A stretch of 64,000 nt of DNA from Aciditerrimonas ferrireducens. GTDB lineage: Bacteria; Actinomycetota; Acidimicrobiia; Acidimicrobiales; UBA8190. The notes below the pieces were generated by a model. That model was not told the DNA's origin. It saw only the letters and a program-made list of their open reading frames with translations, and ran no database searches. Location: the NCBI RefSeq assembly GCF_023130475.1, contig NZ_JAKHEX010000003.1, positions 62,001-126,000 of the forward strand, in the 5' to 3' direction. Position numbers and translations under genes: made by a program. Positions within the stretch are counted from its first letter, which is position 1. Every line of letters begins with the position of its first letter. This document shows positions 8,785-17,994 of this stretch, in pieces.

Positions 8785-9745
8785 GGAACGCGCCCCTCCC
8801 GCCCTGCTCGGCTCGCTCGTAGGCCGCCACGATGTCGGCCACGATCCGGTGCCGCACCACGTCCCGGTTGTCCAGCTCCACGAAGGCGATCCCCTCGACC
8901 CCGCCCAAAACGTCGGCCAGGCCCAGCAGGCCCGAGCGTCCCCCGGGCACGTCCACCTGGGTCACGTCCCCGGTCACCACCGCCTTCGAGCCGAAGCCGA
9001 TCCGGGTCAGGAACATCTTCATCTGCTCCGGCGTCGTGTTCTGGGCCTCGTCCAGGATGATGAAGCTCCGGTTCAAGGTCCGTCCCCGCATGAAGGCCAG
9101 GGGAGCCACCTCGACCGTGCCCCGCTCCAGCAGCCGCTGGGTGCCCTCAGCCCCCACCAGGTCGAAGAGCGCGTCGTAGAGGGGCCGCAGGTACGGGTCG
9201 ACCTTCGCCATGAGGTCCCCCGGCAGGAACCCCAGCCGCTCCCCCGCCTCGACCGCCGGCCGGGTCAGGATGATCCGCTCCACCTCCCGGCCCTGGAGGG
9301 CCTGCACCGCCAGGGCCACCGCCAGGTAGGACTTGCCGGTCCCCGCCGGGCCGATCCCGAAGGTCACCGTGTGCCGGGCGATGGCGTCTGCGTAGCGCTT
9401 CTGCCCGGCGGTCTTCGGCCGCACGCTCCGCCCCCGAGCAGCGCGCAGGAGCTCGGTGGCCAGCACCTCGGAGGGCCGAAGGTCGTCCTTCACCATCCGG
9501 ATGCTCCGGCCCACGTCCGCCGCGTCCAGCCGCTGACCCTTGCCCACCAGGGCGACCAGCTCCTCGAACAGCTGGCCCACCCGCTCGGCCTCCGGCCCGT
9601 CCACGCTGATCTCGTTGCCCCGGACCACGATCCGCGCACCGGGGAAGGCATCCTCGACGACCCGCAGCAGCTCGTCGTGCTGCCCCAGCAGACCCACCAT
9701 GAGGTGGTTGCCCGGGACGAGGATCTTGACCGAGGTGGCGGACAC
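8774..9745 (-). CDS. phoH: PhoH-like ATPase
   Basis: A PhoH/PhoL-family P-loop ATPase, 323 residues, usually found beside ybeY and linked to RNA metabolism. Walker A is GPAGTGKS (residues 132-139) and Walker B is FIILDEAQN near 230; an N-terminal PhoH2-like region (about 1-110) precedes it. Conserved ERLGFLPGDL and MFLTRIGFGSK segments support the family call. GTG start at 9745; TAGCCT at 9760-9765 could be its -10 element. First gene of the phoH-ybeY-corC-era unit. Confidence 0.92.
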   Translation of the reverse strand: MSATSVKILVPGNHLMVGLLGQHDELLRVVEDAFPGARIVVRGNEISVDGPEAERVGQLFEELVALVGKGQRLDAADVGRSIRMVKDDLRPSEVLATELLRAARGRSVRPKTAGQKRYADAIARHTVTFGIGPAGTGKSYLAVALAVQALQGREVERIILTRPAVEAGERLGFLPGDLMAKVDPYLRPLYDALFDLVGAEGTQRLLERGTVEVAPLAFMRGRTLNRSFIILDEAQNTTPEQMKMFLTRIGFGSKAVVTGDVTQVDVPGGRSGLLGLADVLGGVEGIAFVELDNRDVVRHRIVADIVAAYERAEQGGRGAFRAG

Positions 9746-9809
9746 GGGCGCTCGAGCTCAGGCTACCAGCCGACCCGGCGGGCCGTCTCGGGGTCCAGGG
9801 GCACCGGCC

Positions 9810-10181
9810 TCAACCCGGCGGCCAGCCCAACCGTCGGCCACCCAGCACGTGCAGGTGCAGGTGCCCCACCGAGTTCAAGGCGTCCGCCCCGACGTTCGCC
9901 ACCAGCCGATACCCCGAGTCCAAGACCCCCTCCTGCGCCGCCACCTGGCGGGCCAGCACGAACAGGTCGGCCAGCAGCGACCCGTGCTCGGCTTCGAGGG
10001 CCGCCGCGTTCTCCACATGGGCCTTCGGCACCACCAGCACGTGGACCGGCGCCTGCGGGTTGATGTCCCGGAACGCCAGGCCCTGGGCGTTCTCGGCCAC
10101 CACGGCGGCCGGCACCCGGCCGGCCACGATCCCGCAGAACAGGCAGTCGGACGAACCGCCCGAGGACGCCTCGGCGCTCAC
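9810..10181 (-). CDS. HIT family nucleotide-binding hydrolase (HINT type)
   Basis: A histidine-triad protein of 123 residues, like HinT purine-nucleoside phosphoramidases. The N-terminus has DCLFCGIVAG and the active site is GHLHLHVLGG near the C-terminus; PKAHVENAA lies in the middle. The GTG at 10181 is chosen because a strong GGGGAGG lies 7 bases upstream; a TTG further out has no such signal. It lies 64 bases before phoH in the same direction, so they may be co-transcribed. Confidence 0.92.
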   Translation of the reverse strand: MSAEASSGGSSDCLFCGIVAGRVPAAVVAENAQGLAFRDINPQAPVHVLVVPKAHVENAAALEAEHGSLLADLFVLARQVAAQEGVLDSGYRLVANVGADALNSVGHLHLHVLGGRRLGWPPG

Positions 10182-10227
10182 CCGACCACCTCCCCGCAAC
10201 CCCAGTGGCCGGCCCCAGCCGTCCTCG

Positions 10228-10479
10228 TCACGACCGCACCGCCTGGTTCCGGCCCTGCCCCTGGCCCTTCAGCTCCGGGTAGAGGTGCTCCAGGCTGCCC
10301 GGCGCGATCCGGCAGGACTCGATGAAGCGCTCCACGTCCTCCTCCTTCAGCCGGATGACCCGGCCGAACCGGTAGGCCGGCAGCGACCCCTCGTCGATGA
10401 ACCGGTAGAGGCTCCGCAGCGTCACCCCCAGGTGCTCCGCCGCCTCCTTCGTGCTCATCCACTGGATCCGTTCGCTCAT
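10228..10479 (-). CDS. Excisionase/MerR-type HTH DNA-binding protein
   Basis: A small, 83-residue DNA-binding protein. The N-terminus STKEAAEHLGVTLRSLYRFI followed by DEGSLPAYRFGRVIRLKEED is a winged-HTH of the excisionase (HTH_17) type. In actinobacteria such single-domain proteins (including BldC) act as chromosomal regulators and are not necessarily phage-borne; there is no integrase nearby. ATG at 10479 has GGGAG just upstream. TACGAT at 10542-10547 (minus) could be a -10 with a ~55-base leader. Target genes unknown. Confidence 0.75.
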   Translation of the reverse strand: MSERIQWMSTKEAAEHLGVTLRSLYRFIDEGSLPAYRFGRVIRLKEEDVERFIESCRIAPGSLEHLYPELKGQGQGRNQAVRS

Positions 10480-10594
10480 GGTCTCCCAGGGGCCTGCCGA
10501 CTCGCGCCCAGCCGCCCCGCCAGGCACCGCCGCGCCCGGTCATCGTAGCCAGCGGACCCGCTCGACCAGCCGCGTCCAGCGATCCGAAGGAGCC

Positions 10595-11170
10595 TCAGGG
10601 CGCCGAGACCCGCAGGCCCAGCTCGTCGAGCCGACGGCTCATGGCGTCCGGCGTCACCCCGAACAGGCAGGCGATCGCCCGGAGGTCCTCCGAACGGATG
10701 GTGATCATCCGACCGTTGAAGTCCTGCCGCTGGACCTGGATCATGCTCAGGAACCGCCGCAGCAGGTCCCGCTCCGGCCCGCTCACCGTGTTCAGCTTCG
10801 TCAGGTCGATGGTGACCTTCTCCTGGCCGTCCCAAGGCCGTGCCGGCCGCCGCGCCACCGGGCTGGCCTCGGCCCCGCCCCAACGGTCGTCGTCCTCGTC
10901 CTGGGGCAGCAGCTGGTCCACCGGCACGTCGTAGAGCCGCGCCAGCCGCTGCAGCCGGGGCACAGAGATCGCCCGCTCGCCCCGCTCGTAGGCCCCGAGG
11001 ACCGACGCCTTGAACTCCTGCTCCGACATGGCCTCCACGGCCTGCAACGACAACCGCATCTGTTTCCGCACGGCCCGCAGCCGCGAGCCCACCGCCCGGG
11101 CGTAGGCCGCTCGAGCAGCTTCCTCTTCTTGGTCCTCGTCGGCCGACAGCGGCTGGTTCACCATCGTCAT
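10595..11170 (-). CDS. BldD-like c-di-GMP-responsive transcription regulator
   Basis: A 191-residue Xre-family regulator with the two-part plan of BldD. The N-terminal HTH (about residues 25-90) contains SLQAVEAMSEQEFKASVLGA and YERGERAISVPRLQRLARLY. The C-terminal domain carries RQD (148-150), eight residues, then RSED (159-162). This matches RxD-X8-RxxD, the c-di-GMP-binding signature of BldD (RGD-X8-RQDD in Streptomyces). BldD with c-di-GMP represses development genes in Streptomyces; here the target set is unknown. ATG at 11170 has GAGGA six bases upstream. A diguanylate cyclase gene lies 26 kb away in this window. Confidence 0.82.
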   Translation of the reverse strand: MTMVNQPLSADEDQEEEAARAAYARAVGSRLRAVRKQMRLSLQAVEAMSEQEFKASVLGAYERGERAISVPRLQRLARLYDVPVDQLLPQDEDDDRWGGAEASPVARRPARPWDGQEKVTIDLTKLNTVSGPERDLLRRFLSMIQVQRQDFNGRMITIRSEDLRAIACLFGVTPDAMSRRLDELGLRVSAP

Positions 11171-11278
11171 GGCATCCTCGTCTGGTCCGACCGCTCCTGC
11201 GGTCCCTCGCCGTTGCGCACCGTCCCCCCACCGCCCTTACGGCGGCGAACCGCACGGCACCTGCAGTCTTCCCCACGC

Positions 11279-12094
11279 TCAGTGGCCAGCGCAAGCATCG
11301 CGCAGACGAAGCCCGGGTGGCGGCACAGCACCGGTCACGCCTCGCTCCTTCTCGGCTTCGAAGCGCAGCCCGCACAGCCGGCTCGCCACCGCCACCGCCG
11401 CCGTCTCCACCCGGAGGATCGTCGGCCCGAGGTCCAGCGCCGCCCGGGGCTGGCCTCTCGGGCCGAGGAGCTCCTCGACCACGAAGCCGCCCTCGGGCCC
11501 CACCAGCACCGCCGGCTCGGCCAGGCTCGGCACCCCGGCGGCCCCGGGCACGCACACGGCCGCAGGACCTTGCCCCTCGGCCCCCAGCAGCTCGTCCAGC
11601 TCGGCCAGGGACATCGGGCCCAGCACCGCCGGCAACCAGGCCCCCCGGCTCTGGCAGAGGGCCGCCTCGGCCACCCGTCGCAGCCGCGCCACGTACCGCT
11701 CCGCCCGCTGCCCCTCGACCCGCACCACGCCCCGCTGGGTCCGGAGCAGCACGATCCGGTCCACCCCCAGCTCGGTCAGCTTCTGGACCGCCCACTCCGT
11801 CCGCTCCCCTTTCACCGGGGGCAGTCCCACGGTCAGCTCGGGGTGCAGCCGCGGGGCCCACACCATCGGCCCATCGGGCTCCAGCCCGGCCCGGCTTCCC
11901 TCCCCGGCCAGCCGGCAGCGCCGCCAGCCGCCCCGGCCGTCCAGCGCCACCACCGGACTGCCCGGCGCAAGCCGCAGAACCCGCGCCAGGTGGTGCTGCC
12001 CGTCAGGACCCAGCGCAGGCTCTCCCAGATCATCGACCAGGACCGCCGCGCTAGCCCCAGCCGACGCCGGCCAGCGACCCTCGTCGAAGGCCAC
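11279..12094 (-). CDS. rsmE: 16S rRNA m3U1498 methyltransferase RsmE
   Basis: A SPOUT-class methyltransferase that methylates U1498 of 16S rRNA with SAM. The 271-residue protein shows the family's PUA-like N-terminal region (HLARVLRLAPG), then KGERTEWAVQKLTELGVDR, the knotted-fold motif VGPEGGFVVEE, and DLGPTILRVETAAV near the C-terminus. GTG start at 12094, four bases after the dnaJ stop; the hrcA-dnaJ-rsmE order is common. The final residues (about 255-271) are less conserved. Confidence 0.93.
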   Translation of the reverse strand: MAFDEGRWPASAGASAAVLVDDLGEPALGPDGQHHLARVLRLAPGSPVVALDGRGGWRRCRLAGEGSRAGLEPDGPMVWAPRLHPELTVGLPPVKGERTEWAVQKLTELGVDRIVLLRTQRGVVRVEGQRAERYVARLRRVAEAALCQSRGAWLPAVLGPMSLAELDELLGAEGQGPAAVCVPGAAGVPSLAEPAVLVGPEGGFVVEELLGPRGQPRAALDLGPTILRVETAAVAVASRLCGLRFEAEKERGVTGAVPPPGLRLRDACAGH

Positions 12095-12098
12095 CGTC

Positions 12099-13238
12099 TC
12101 AGCCGAAAGCGGCCTTCAGCCGGGCCAGGAACCCCTCGTGCTGCCCCTGGCCGACCGGCTCGCCTCGCTCGGCCGCGAAGCGCCGCAGGAGCTCCTCTTG
12201 GGGCTTGGTCAGGTCGGTCGGCGTGTCCACCACCAGATGCACCAGCAGATCGCCCCGGCCCCGGCCCCGGACGTGGGGCACGCCCTTGCCCCGCAGCCGT
12301 ACCACCGTGCCGGTCTGGGTCCCCGGGGGCACCTGGACCCGCTCGCTGCCGTCGAGCGTCTCGACCTCCACCACCGTCCCCAGGGCAGCCTGGGCCATGG
12401 TCACGTGCAGGTTGGCCACCAGGTCGTCCCCCCGCCGGGCGAAGCGCTCGTCGGGAGCCACCCGCAGGTGCACGTAGAGGTCCCCTGGCGGTCCGCCCCG
12501 CGGCCCGGCCTGCCCCCGTCCGGCCACCCGAAGCGTGGCCCCGTCGTCGACCCCGGCCGGCACCTCCACCGTGATGCTGCTGCTGGCCGCCCGTCGCCCC
12601 TCGCCTTGGCAGCTCGGGCACGGCGTCGTGATGGCCTCCCCAACCCCTCGGCACCGCGGGCAGGTCACTGCGGTCACGACCTGCCCCAGGATCGACTGCC
12701 GGACCCGGTGCAGCTCGCCGCTGCCCCCGCACTCCGGGCAGCGCACCGGGGTCGTCCCCGGCCGAGCCCCCGAGCCCCCGCAGGTCTCGCAGGTCACCAG
12801 GGTCTCCAGGGTCAGCTCCTTGCGGGCCCCAAAGACCGCCTCCTCGAAGCGCAAGTCCAGGACCACCTCGGCATCCGCCCCTCGCACCGGTCCCGACCGG
12901 GCCCGCCCCGGGCGGCCCCCGCCGGCCATGGTGAAGAAGGCGTCGAACAGGTCGCCCAGGCCACCCGAGCCGAAGGGGTCGAAACCCACGCCCCCCGGCC
13001 CCGCCGACCCGTCGGTCCCCTCGGGCCCGTAGCGGTCGTAGCGGGCCCGCCGCTCGGGGTCCCGCAGGACCTCGTAGGCCCGGGTCACCTCCTTGAACCG
13101 CGCCTCGGCCTCGGGGTCTCCGCCGGTGCTGTCGGGGTGCAGCTGCCGGGCCAGCCGGCGGTAGGCCCGCTTGATCTCCTCCTCGCTGGCGTCTGGCCGG
13201 ACGCCCAGGAGCTCGTAGTAGTCCACCGCCTTGGCCAT
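12099..13238 (-). CDS. dnaJ: Chaperone DnaJ
   Basis: An Hsp40 co-chaperone of DnaK, 379 residues. The J-domain (1-70) contains DYYELLGV and LHPD with the HPD triad; a Gly-rich stretch (about 75-100) follows. The zinc-finger domain has four CxxCxGxG-type repeats ([32 protein letters not shown]). The C-terminal substrate-binding domains run from about 205 to 345. The ATG shares a base with the hrcA stop. This is the copy tied to HrcA and probably heat induced through CIRCE. Confidence 0.96.
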   Translation of the reverse strand: MAKAVDYYELLGVRPDASEEEIKRAYRRLARQLHPDSTGGDPEAEARFKEVTRAYEVLRDPERRARYDRYGPEGTDGSAGPGGVGFDPFGSGGLGDLFDAFFTMAGGGRPGRARSGPVRGADAEVVLDLRFEEAVFGARKELTLETLVTCETCGGSGARPGTTPVRCPECGGSGELHRVRQSILGQVVTAVTCPRCRGVGEAITTPCPSCQGEGRRAASSSITVEVPAGVDDGATLRVAGRGQAGPRGGPPGDLYVHLRVAPDERFARRGDDLVANLHVTMAQAALGTVVEVETLDGSERVQVPPGTQTGTVVRLRGKGVPHVRGRGRGDLLVHLVVDTPTDLTKPQEELLRRFAAERGEPVGQGQHEGFLARLKAAFG

Positions 13239-14389
13239 CAGCTCGACCCTACGCCCCGTCGGCCACCCTGGTCGCCTCGTCCGCCCGACGTGAAGCGCCC
13301 AGGCCCCTCGGCCCCCAGCACCTGGGCGATCCGGCTGCTCAGCTGCTCGCCCACCAGCTGCACCGCCGCCAAGGCCCGCGGGTAGTTCATGCGGGTCGGC
13401 CCAAGGACGCCGATGACCCCCGTCGTCTCCCCTTGGACCTCGACCGGCGACACCACCAGCGCGCAGGAGGCCAGCGGTTCGAAGCCGTGCTCCGCCCCGA
13501 TGGCCACCGACAACCCCCGGTCCAGGACCTCCTCGATGAGCTCGACCACCACCAGCTGCTGCTCCAAGATGGCCAGCACCGAGCGGACCGTCTCCACGGC
13601 GTCGAAGGCCGAGGCCACCCGGGACGAGCCGCCCACGAAGACCTGCTCGGCCTCGGGCCCCTCGGCCAGCGCGGCGATCGCCTCGGCCGCCGCCTTCCCG
13701 ATCCGGTCGACCACGGGGTCCCCGCTCGACCCCACGCCCTCCCGGGCCAGCTGGCCCAGGGTCCGGCCGGTCCAGGACCGGGCCAGGTGGGCGGTGGCCC
13801 CGCCCAGGGCCGCCTCGGAAACCTCCTCGGCGAACTCCAGGGTCCGCTTCTCCACCGCCCCGTCGCCCAGGACCACCACCAGCAGGGCCACCGTCGGCGC
13901 CAGGCCTACCAGCTGCACCGAGCGCACCGGTGCCTGCTCGTGGCGCGGCCCCACCACCACGGTCGCGTAGTTCGTCAGCTCCGTCAGCAGGCCCGAGGTG
14001 CGCGACAGCAGCTCTTCGACCTCGCCGTGGACCTCGGCGAAGAAGCGCCGCACCTCTTGGCGCTGGGACTCGTCGAGGGCCCCCTGGCTGGTCGCCAGGT
14101 GGTCCACGAAGAACCGGTACCCCTTGTCGGTCGGGATCCGGCCGGCCGAGGTGTGGGGCTGCACGAGGAACCCCTCCCGCTCCAGGCTGGCCATCTCGTT
14201 GCGCACCGTGGCGGCCGACACGTCGATCCCTGGCCGACGGGTCACGTGGGCCGAGCCGACTGGCTGGGCCGTCTCGATGTACTCGGCCACCACGGCGTTC
14301 AGGATGGCGGCCTTGCGCTCGTCGAGTTCCGGCCGCGCCTCAGGGCGCTCGGCTCGCCGGCCCGACGGTCGCTCTGCCCGCTCAGCCAT
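13238..14389 (-). CDS. hrcA: Heat-inducible transcription repressor HrcA
   Basis: A repressor that binds CIRCE operators upstream of chaperone genes. The 383-residue protein has the HrcA winged-helix ([58 protein letters not shown]) and the GAF-like central and C-terminal domain ([14 protein letters not shown]). It is somewhat longer than the usual 340, because of an Arg/Glu/Pro-rich N-terminus (1-22) and a Gly/Arg-rich tail. ATG at 14389 lacks a well-spaced Shine-Dalgarno. A CIRCE-like element 110 bases upstream predicts autoregulation of hrcA-dnaJ. Confidence 0.93.
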   Translation of the reverse strand: MAERAERPSGRRAERPEARPELDERKAAILNAVVAEYIETAQPVGSAHVTRRPGIDVSAATVRNEMASLEREGFLVQPHTSAGRIPTDKGYRFFVDHLATSQGALDESQRQEVRRFFAEVHGEVEELLSRTSGLLTELTNYATVVVGPRHEQAPVRSVQLVGLAPTVALLVVVLGDGAVEKRTLEFAEEVSEAALGGATAHLARSWTGRTLGQLAREGVGSSGDPVVDRIGKAAAEAIAALAEGPEAEQVFVGGSSRVASAFDAVETVRSVLAILEQQLVVVELIEEVLDRGLSVAIGAEHGFEPLASCALVVSPVEVQGETTGVIGVLGPTRMNYPRALAAVQLVGEQLSSRIAQVLGAEGPGRFTSGGRGDQGGRRGVGSS

Positions 14390-14498
14390 CCTTGCTCACT
14401 GCCCCTGGCTCCTCGCCCGAACCCCGCCCTCGGCCCACCGGCCACGAGCTCCCACGGTCTGGGGTCCGGCACCTGTGGTGCGTGTTGCCCTCGACGTC

Positions 14499-14525
14499 CT
14501 GGCACTCGAGTGTACCGACTGCTAG
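14499..14525 (-). promoter_or_regulatory. CIRCE operator (HrcA-binding), one arm degenerate
   Basis: Read on the minus strand: CTAGCAGTC, nine bases, GAGTGCCAG. The right arm is perfect and the left arm matches 7 of 9 against the high-GC CIRCE form CTGGCACTC-N9-GAGTGCCAG. It lies 110 bases upstream of hrcA, the expected place for autoregulation. Confidence 0.75.
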
Positions 14526-14576
14526 GCGAGGCACGGGAGCCGCCGGAGGAGGCGGGTGCGGGGGTTCGGACGACGA

Positions 14577-14592
14577 TTGTGGAGTTCGTGTG
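14577..14592 (-). repeat. Intergenic 16-base motif, copy A (15/16)
   Basis: On the minus strand CACACGAACTCCACAA, one base different from copies B and C. It lies between hrcA's CIRCE element and copy B, about 190 bases downstream of the lepA stop. Confidence 0.6.
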
Positions 14593-14684
14593 AATCACGC
14601 ATCGTGGGCGTCGATGACCCAGGACGACCGTGTGGCAGGGATGATCCCCCGAGATCACCACTGAACGCGGCGATGAAGCGGCTG

Positions 14685-14700
14685 TTGTGGAGTTTGTGTG
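14685..14700 (-). repeat. Intergenic 16-base motif, copy B
   Basis: On the minus strand CACACAAACTCCACAA, identical to copy C at 23602-23617. It lies about 84 bases downstream of the lepA stop on the sense strand. The motif strand is rich in C and A and nearly free of G. Confidence 0.65.
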
Positions 14701-14783
14701 CAAAGGGTTCGACCGGCCAGGCCCACCCCGCCGGCCACCCCTGCCCTCCGCCCCCGCTCACGCCGGCGCCGCCGCCGCCGGCC

Positions 14784-16571
14784 TTAGTCGTCGATGCGGA
14801 GGGCAGCGACGAAGGCCTCCTGGGGCACCTCGACCCGGCCGATGGTCTTCATGCGCTTCTTCCCCTCCTTCTGGCGCTCGAGGAGCTTGCGCTTGCGGGT
14901 GACGTCACCGCCGTAGCACTTGGCCAGGACGTCCTTGCGCTTGGCCTTCACCGTCTCCCGGGCGATGACCCGCCCCCCGATGGCCGCCTGGATGGGCACG
15001 TCGAAGAGCTGCCTCGGGATGAGCTCCCGGAGCTTCTCGACCATCCGCCGCCCGTAGGCCTCGGCCTGGCTGCGGTGGACGATGGTCGAGAAGGCGTCGA
15101 CGGGGACGTGGTTGATGAGCAGGTCGACCTTGACCAGGTTCGCCACCTGGGTGCCGGCCGGCTCGTAGTCGAGACTGGCGTAGCCCTTGGTGCGGCTCTT
15201 CAGCTGGTCGAAGAAGTCCACGACCACCTCGGCGAGAGGGATGCGGTAGCGGAGCTCGACGCGCTCGGGGGAGAGGTAGTCCATGCCCTCGAGCTCCCCC
15301 CGGCGGGCCTGGCAGAGCTCCATGACCGCCCCGGTGTGCTCGGCCGGGGCGATGATGCTGGCCCGGAGCATGGGCTCCTCGATCTGGGCGATCCGGGAGG
15401 GCTCGGGCATCTCGGAGGGGTTCTCGAAGGTCACGCTGGAGCCGTCGGTCAGCTGGGCCCGGTAGGCCACCGAGGGGGCGGTGGCGATGAGGGAGAGGCC
15501 GAACTCCCGCTCGAGGCGTTCCCGGACGATCTCCATGTGGAGCAGACCGAGGAAGCCGCAGCGGAAGCCGAAGCCGAGGGCCCCGGAGGACTCGGGCTCG
15601 AAGCTGATGGAGGCGTCGTTCAGCTTGAGCTTCTCCAGGGCTTCCCGCAGTTCGGGCAGCTGGTCCCCGTCGATGGGGTAGAGGCCGCAGAAGACCATGG
15701 GCTTGGGGTCCCGGTAGCCGGCCAGGGGCTCGGCGGCCGGCCGCTGGGCGTCGGTGACGGTCTCGCCCGAGCGGGCCCCCCCGACATCCTTGACCCCGGC
15801 GATGAGGTAGCCCACCTCGCCGGGTCCGAGCTCGTCGACCCGCCGGGGCTCGGGGGTCCGGATGCCGAGCTCCTCGACCTCGTGGACCGTGCCGGCCTGG
15901 AAGAACCGGACCCGCTGGCCGGTACGCAGGACCCCGTTGACCACCCGGATGGAGCTGACCACCCCCCGGTACTGGTCGTAGGCCGAGTCGAAGATCAGGG
16001 CCTGCAGGGGGGCCTCGGGGTCCCCGGTCGGGGGAGGCACCCGGGCCACCACCGCGTCGAGCAGCTCCGGCACGCCCTGGCCGGTCTTGGCCGAGATCTG
16101 CAGGACCTGGTCGGCGGGGATGCCGAGGACGCGCTCGAGCTCCTCGGCGCAGCGCTCGGGGTCGGCCGCCGGCAGGTCGATCTTGTTGAGGGCAGCCACG
16201 ATCTCGAGGTCGTGCTCGAGGGCCTGGTAGCAGGTAGCGAGGGTCTGGGCCTGGATCCCCTGGGAGGCGTCGACCAGTAGGACGGCCCCCTCGCAGGCGG
16301 CCAGGGACCGGCTGACCTCGTAGCCGAAGTCGACGTGCCCGGGGGTGTCGATGAGCTGGAGCCAGTGGTCCTTCCAGTGGACCCGGACGTTCTGGGCCTT
16401 GATGGTGATGCCCCGTTCGCGCTCGATCTCCATCGAGTCGAGGAACTGTTCCCGCATCAGCCGGGGGTCCACGGCCTGGGTCAGCTCCAGGATCCGGTCC
16501 GAGAGCGTGGACTTGCCGTGGTCGACGTGGGAGATGATGGAGAAGTTCCGGATCGAGCTGGCGGGGAGCAC
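14784..16571 (-). CDS. lepA: Elongation factor 4 (LepA), ribosome GTPase
   Basis: A translational GTPase that acts on ribosomes and is implicated in 30S biogenesis/back-translocation. The 595-residue protein starts [20 protein letters not shown] (G1 AHVDHGKST type), has DTPGHVDF (G3) and NKIDLP (G4), and ends with the LepA-specific C-terminal domain ([26 protein letters not shown]). GTG start at 16571; there is no Shine-Dalgarno but TACGCT lies 9 bases upstream, so a nearly leaderless transcript is possible. Divergent from rpsT. Confidence 0.96.
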   Translation of the reverse strand: MLPASSIRNFSIISHVDHGKSTLSDRILELTQAVDPRLMREQFLDSMEIERERGITIKAQNVRVHWKDHWLQLIDTPGHVDFGYEVSRSLAACEGAVLLVDASQGIQAQTLATCYQALEHDLEIVAALNKIDLPAADPERCAEELERVLGIPADQVLQISAKTGQGVPELLDAVVARVPPPTGDPEAPLQALIFDSAYDQYRGVVSSIRVVNGVLRTGQRVRFFQAGTVHEVEELGIRTPEPRRVDELGPGEVGYLIAGVKDVGGARSGETVTDAQRPAAEPLAGYRDPKPMVFCGLYPIDGDQLPELREALEKLKLNDASISFEPESSGALGFGFRCGFLGLLHMEIVRERLEREFGLSLIATAPSVAYRAQLTDGSSVTFENPSEMPEPSRIAQIEEPMLRASIIAPAEHTGAVMELCQARRGELEGMDYLSPERVELRYRIPLAEVVVDFFDQLKSRTKGYASLDYEPAGTQVANLVKVDLLINHVPVDAFSTIVHRSQAEAYGRRMVEKLRELIPRQLFDVPIQAAIGGRVIARETVKAKRKDVLAKCYGGDVTRKRKLLERQKEGKKRMKTIGRVEVPQEAFVAALRIDD

Positions 16572-16598
16572 GGCGAGGGCAGCGTAGTGGCTGGGGCC

Positions 16599-16607
16599 TG
16601 CTAGTCT
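16599..16607 (+). promoter_or_regulatory. Extended -10 promoter for rpsT
   Basis: TGCTAGTCT, an extended -10 (TGn + TAGTCT), about 70 bases before the rpsT GTG, leaving a leader of roughly 66 bases. No clear -35. Confidence 0.4.
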
Positions 16608-16679
16608 TGCCCCGCCTTCCGGCGAGCCCCGGCACCCGGCCGGTCAGCTCCAGCCAGCCCTTGAGGACGAGGACCTGCC

Positions 16680-16973
16680 GTGGCCAACATTCGGAGCCAG
16701 ATCAAGCGGAACCGTCAGAACGAGCGTCGGCGCCTCCGCAACAAGTCGGTGCGCTCCGAGCTGCGGACCCGGACGAAGCGGGCACTGCAGGCGGCGCAGT
16801 CGGGGGCCGAGCAGACCCCGGAGCTGCTGCGCCTGGCGGTGAAGCGGATCGACAAGGCGGCGGCCAAGGGCATCATCCACAAGAACCAGGCCGCGAACCG
16901 TAAGTCGCGGCTCATGCGGAGGATCACCGCCCTGAGCGCCGCCCAGTCGGGCGAGTCGCCGGCCGGCGACTGA
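16680..16973 (+). CDS. rpsT: 30S ribosomal protein S20
   Basis: A primary 16S rRNA-binding protein. The 97-residue sequence begins MANIRSQIKRNRQNERRRLR and is rich in Lys/Arg, with the S20 segment KRIDKAAAKGIIHKNQAANR near the C-terminus. GTG start with GAGGA about 8 bases upstream. Divergent from lepA; its last 50 bases overlap the 3' end of convergent holA. Confidence 0.95.
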   Translation: MANIRSQIKRNRQNERRRLRNKSVRSELRTRTKRALQAAQSGAEQTPELLRLAVKRIDKAAAKGIIHKNQAANRKSRLMRRITALSAAQSGESPAGD

Positions 16974-17994
16974 GCCGAGCCAGGCGAGCGACCAGCACCT
17001 CGAGGACGACCTCGGGCGGCAGGCCGCTGGCCCCTTTGAGGTCGAGGTCGGCCTGGGCCACCAGGGCGAGAGCCCGGTGGACACCCTCGGGCCTGAGCCG
17101 GCCAGCGTGCCGCAGGGCCTTTTGGACCGGGTAGCTCGAGCGGGCGCCGAGGGCCGTGGCGGCTTCCTCGGGCGTGCCCCACGCCCCCCCCTCGACCGAG
17201 AGCAGCAGGTCGGCCCAGCGTTCGAGGATCTTCAGGACCGCCAGGGGGTGGAGCTGACCACCGTCGAGGAGCCGGTGGAGGGCCCGGAGGGCCCCGGGGA
17301 GGTCCCCGGCCTCCAGGGCATCGGTCAGGGCCCAGGGCTGGGTCCCCCCGGCCGCCCCCAGGTAGGGCAGCAGGTCGTCGGCCCCCACCCGGCTCCCTGG
17401 CCCCAAGGCGGCCGCCGCCCCGGCCAGGATCCCCTCCACCCGGCCCAGTTCGTCGCCCAGGTGCTGCTCGAGGAGGGCTCGGGCGTCAGGGGTCAGCCGG
17501 ACCGGGGAGCGGCCGAGAACCGCGGCCCAGGCCTCCTGCCGAGCGCCCCGGGCCCGCAGGCTCCGCTCCACCACCGAGCCGCCGGCCTCGCGAACCGCGC
17601 GGACGAGGGGCTCGGGGACCGTCCCGCCGCTGCCCTCCAGGACCAGCCAGACCCCCTCGGCCAGGCCGCCCAGGGCCTCGGCGAGCTGGCGGCCCTCGGC
17701 GGTGCTCAGCCGGCCCGCCCCCCGGACGACCAGGATCCGACGGTCGGCGAGGAACGGCGGGGTCCCCAGACCGTCGAGGACCGCTGCGAGGGACAGCTCC
17801 TCTCCGCCCCCGCCCTGCTCCTCGACCACCATCCCTCGGTCCCGGCCCTCCAGGAGCTCCTCGACTACCGCCCGCAGCTCCCCGGCGACCACCGCCGGGT
17901 CCTCGCCGCGCACCAGTACCACCCGGCCGGCGCCAGCCCCAGGGGCAGCTGCGCCCGATCCCCGGCTGCCGGAAGCCCGGCTGCCGGGGCTCAC
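16924..17994 (-). CDS. holA: DNA polymerase III delta subunit (HolA)
   Basis: The clamp-loader subunit that opens the beta sliding clamp. The 356-residue protein has the family pattern: VVLVRGEDPAVVAGELRAVV at the N-terminus, LADRRILVVRGAGRLS, LEQHLGDELGRVEGIL in the middle and PVQKALRHAGRL with DLDLKGASGLPPEVVLEVLV at the C-terminus. GTG at 17994 overlaps the folP stop (GTGA). The C-terminal tail (RRPATRPTGRRSGR) is encoded by DNA that also encodes the end of rpsT, an unusually long 50-base tail-to-tail overlap. holA-rpsT adjacency is common in actinobacteria. Confidence 0.88.
   Translation of the reverse strand: MSPGSRASGSRGSGAAAPGAGAGRVVLVRGEDPAVVAGELRAVVEELLEGRDRGMVVEEQGGGGEELSLAAVLDGLGTPPFLADRRILVVRGAGRLSTAEGRQLAEALGGLAEGVWLVLEGSGGTVPEPLVRAVREAGGSVVERSLRARGARQEAWAAVLGRSPVRLTPDARALLEQHLGDELGRVEGILAGAAAALGPGSRVGADDLLPYLGAAGGTQPWALTDALEAGDLPGALRALHRLLDGGQLHPLAVLKILERWADLLLSVEGGAWGTPEEAATALGARSSYPVQKALRHAGRLRPEGVHRALALVAQADLDLKGASGLPPEVVLEVLVARLARLSRRPATRPTGRRSGR

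Larger units (their letters stand above)
14390..14783. other. 394-base gene-free stretch between hrcA and lepA
   Basis: It contains the hrcA promoter/CIRCE region (14499-14525) and two direct copies of a 16-base motif (14577-14592 and 14685-14700). The sequence is less GC-rich around the motifs. I see no convincing coding sequence: minus-strand and plus-strand frames through it lack family features. Confidence 0.6.

Noticed and set aside
10228-10479. Phage excisionase
   Set aside because: The HTH type fits, but no integrase, att site or phage gene is near, and such proteins are common chromosomal regulators in actinobacteria.
14522-14761. Small minus-strand frame of 79 codons upstream of hrcA containing HKLHN and HELHN
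   Set aside because: The two similar peptides simply come from the repeated 16-base DNA motif; there is no ribosome site and no homologous fold recognised.
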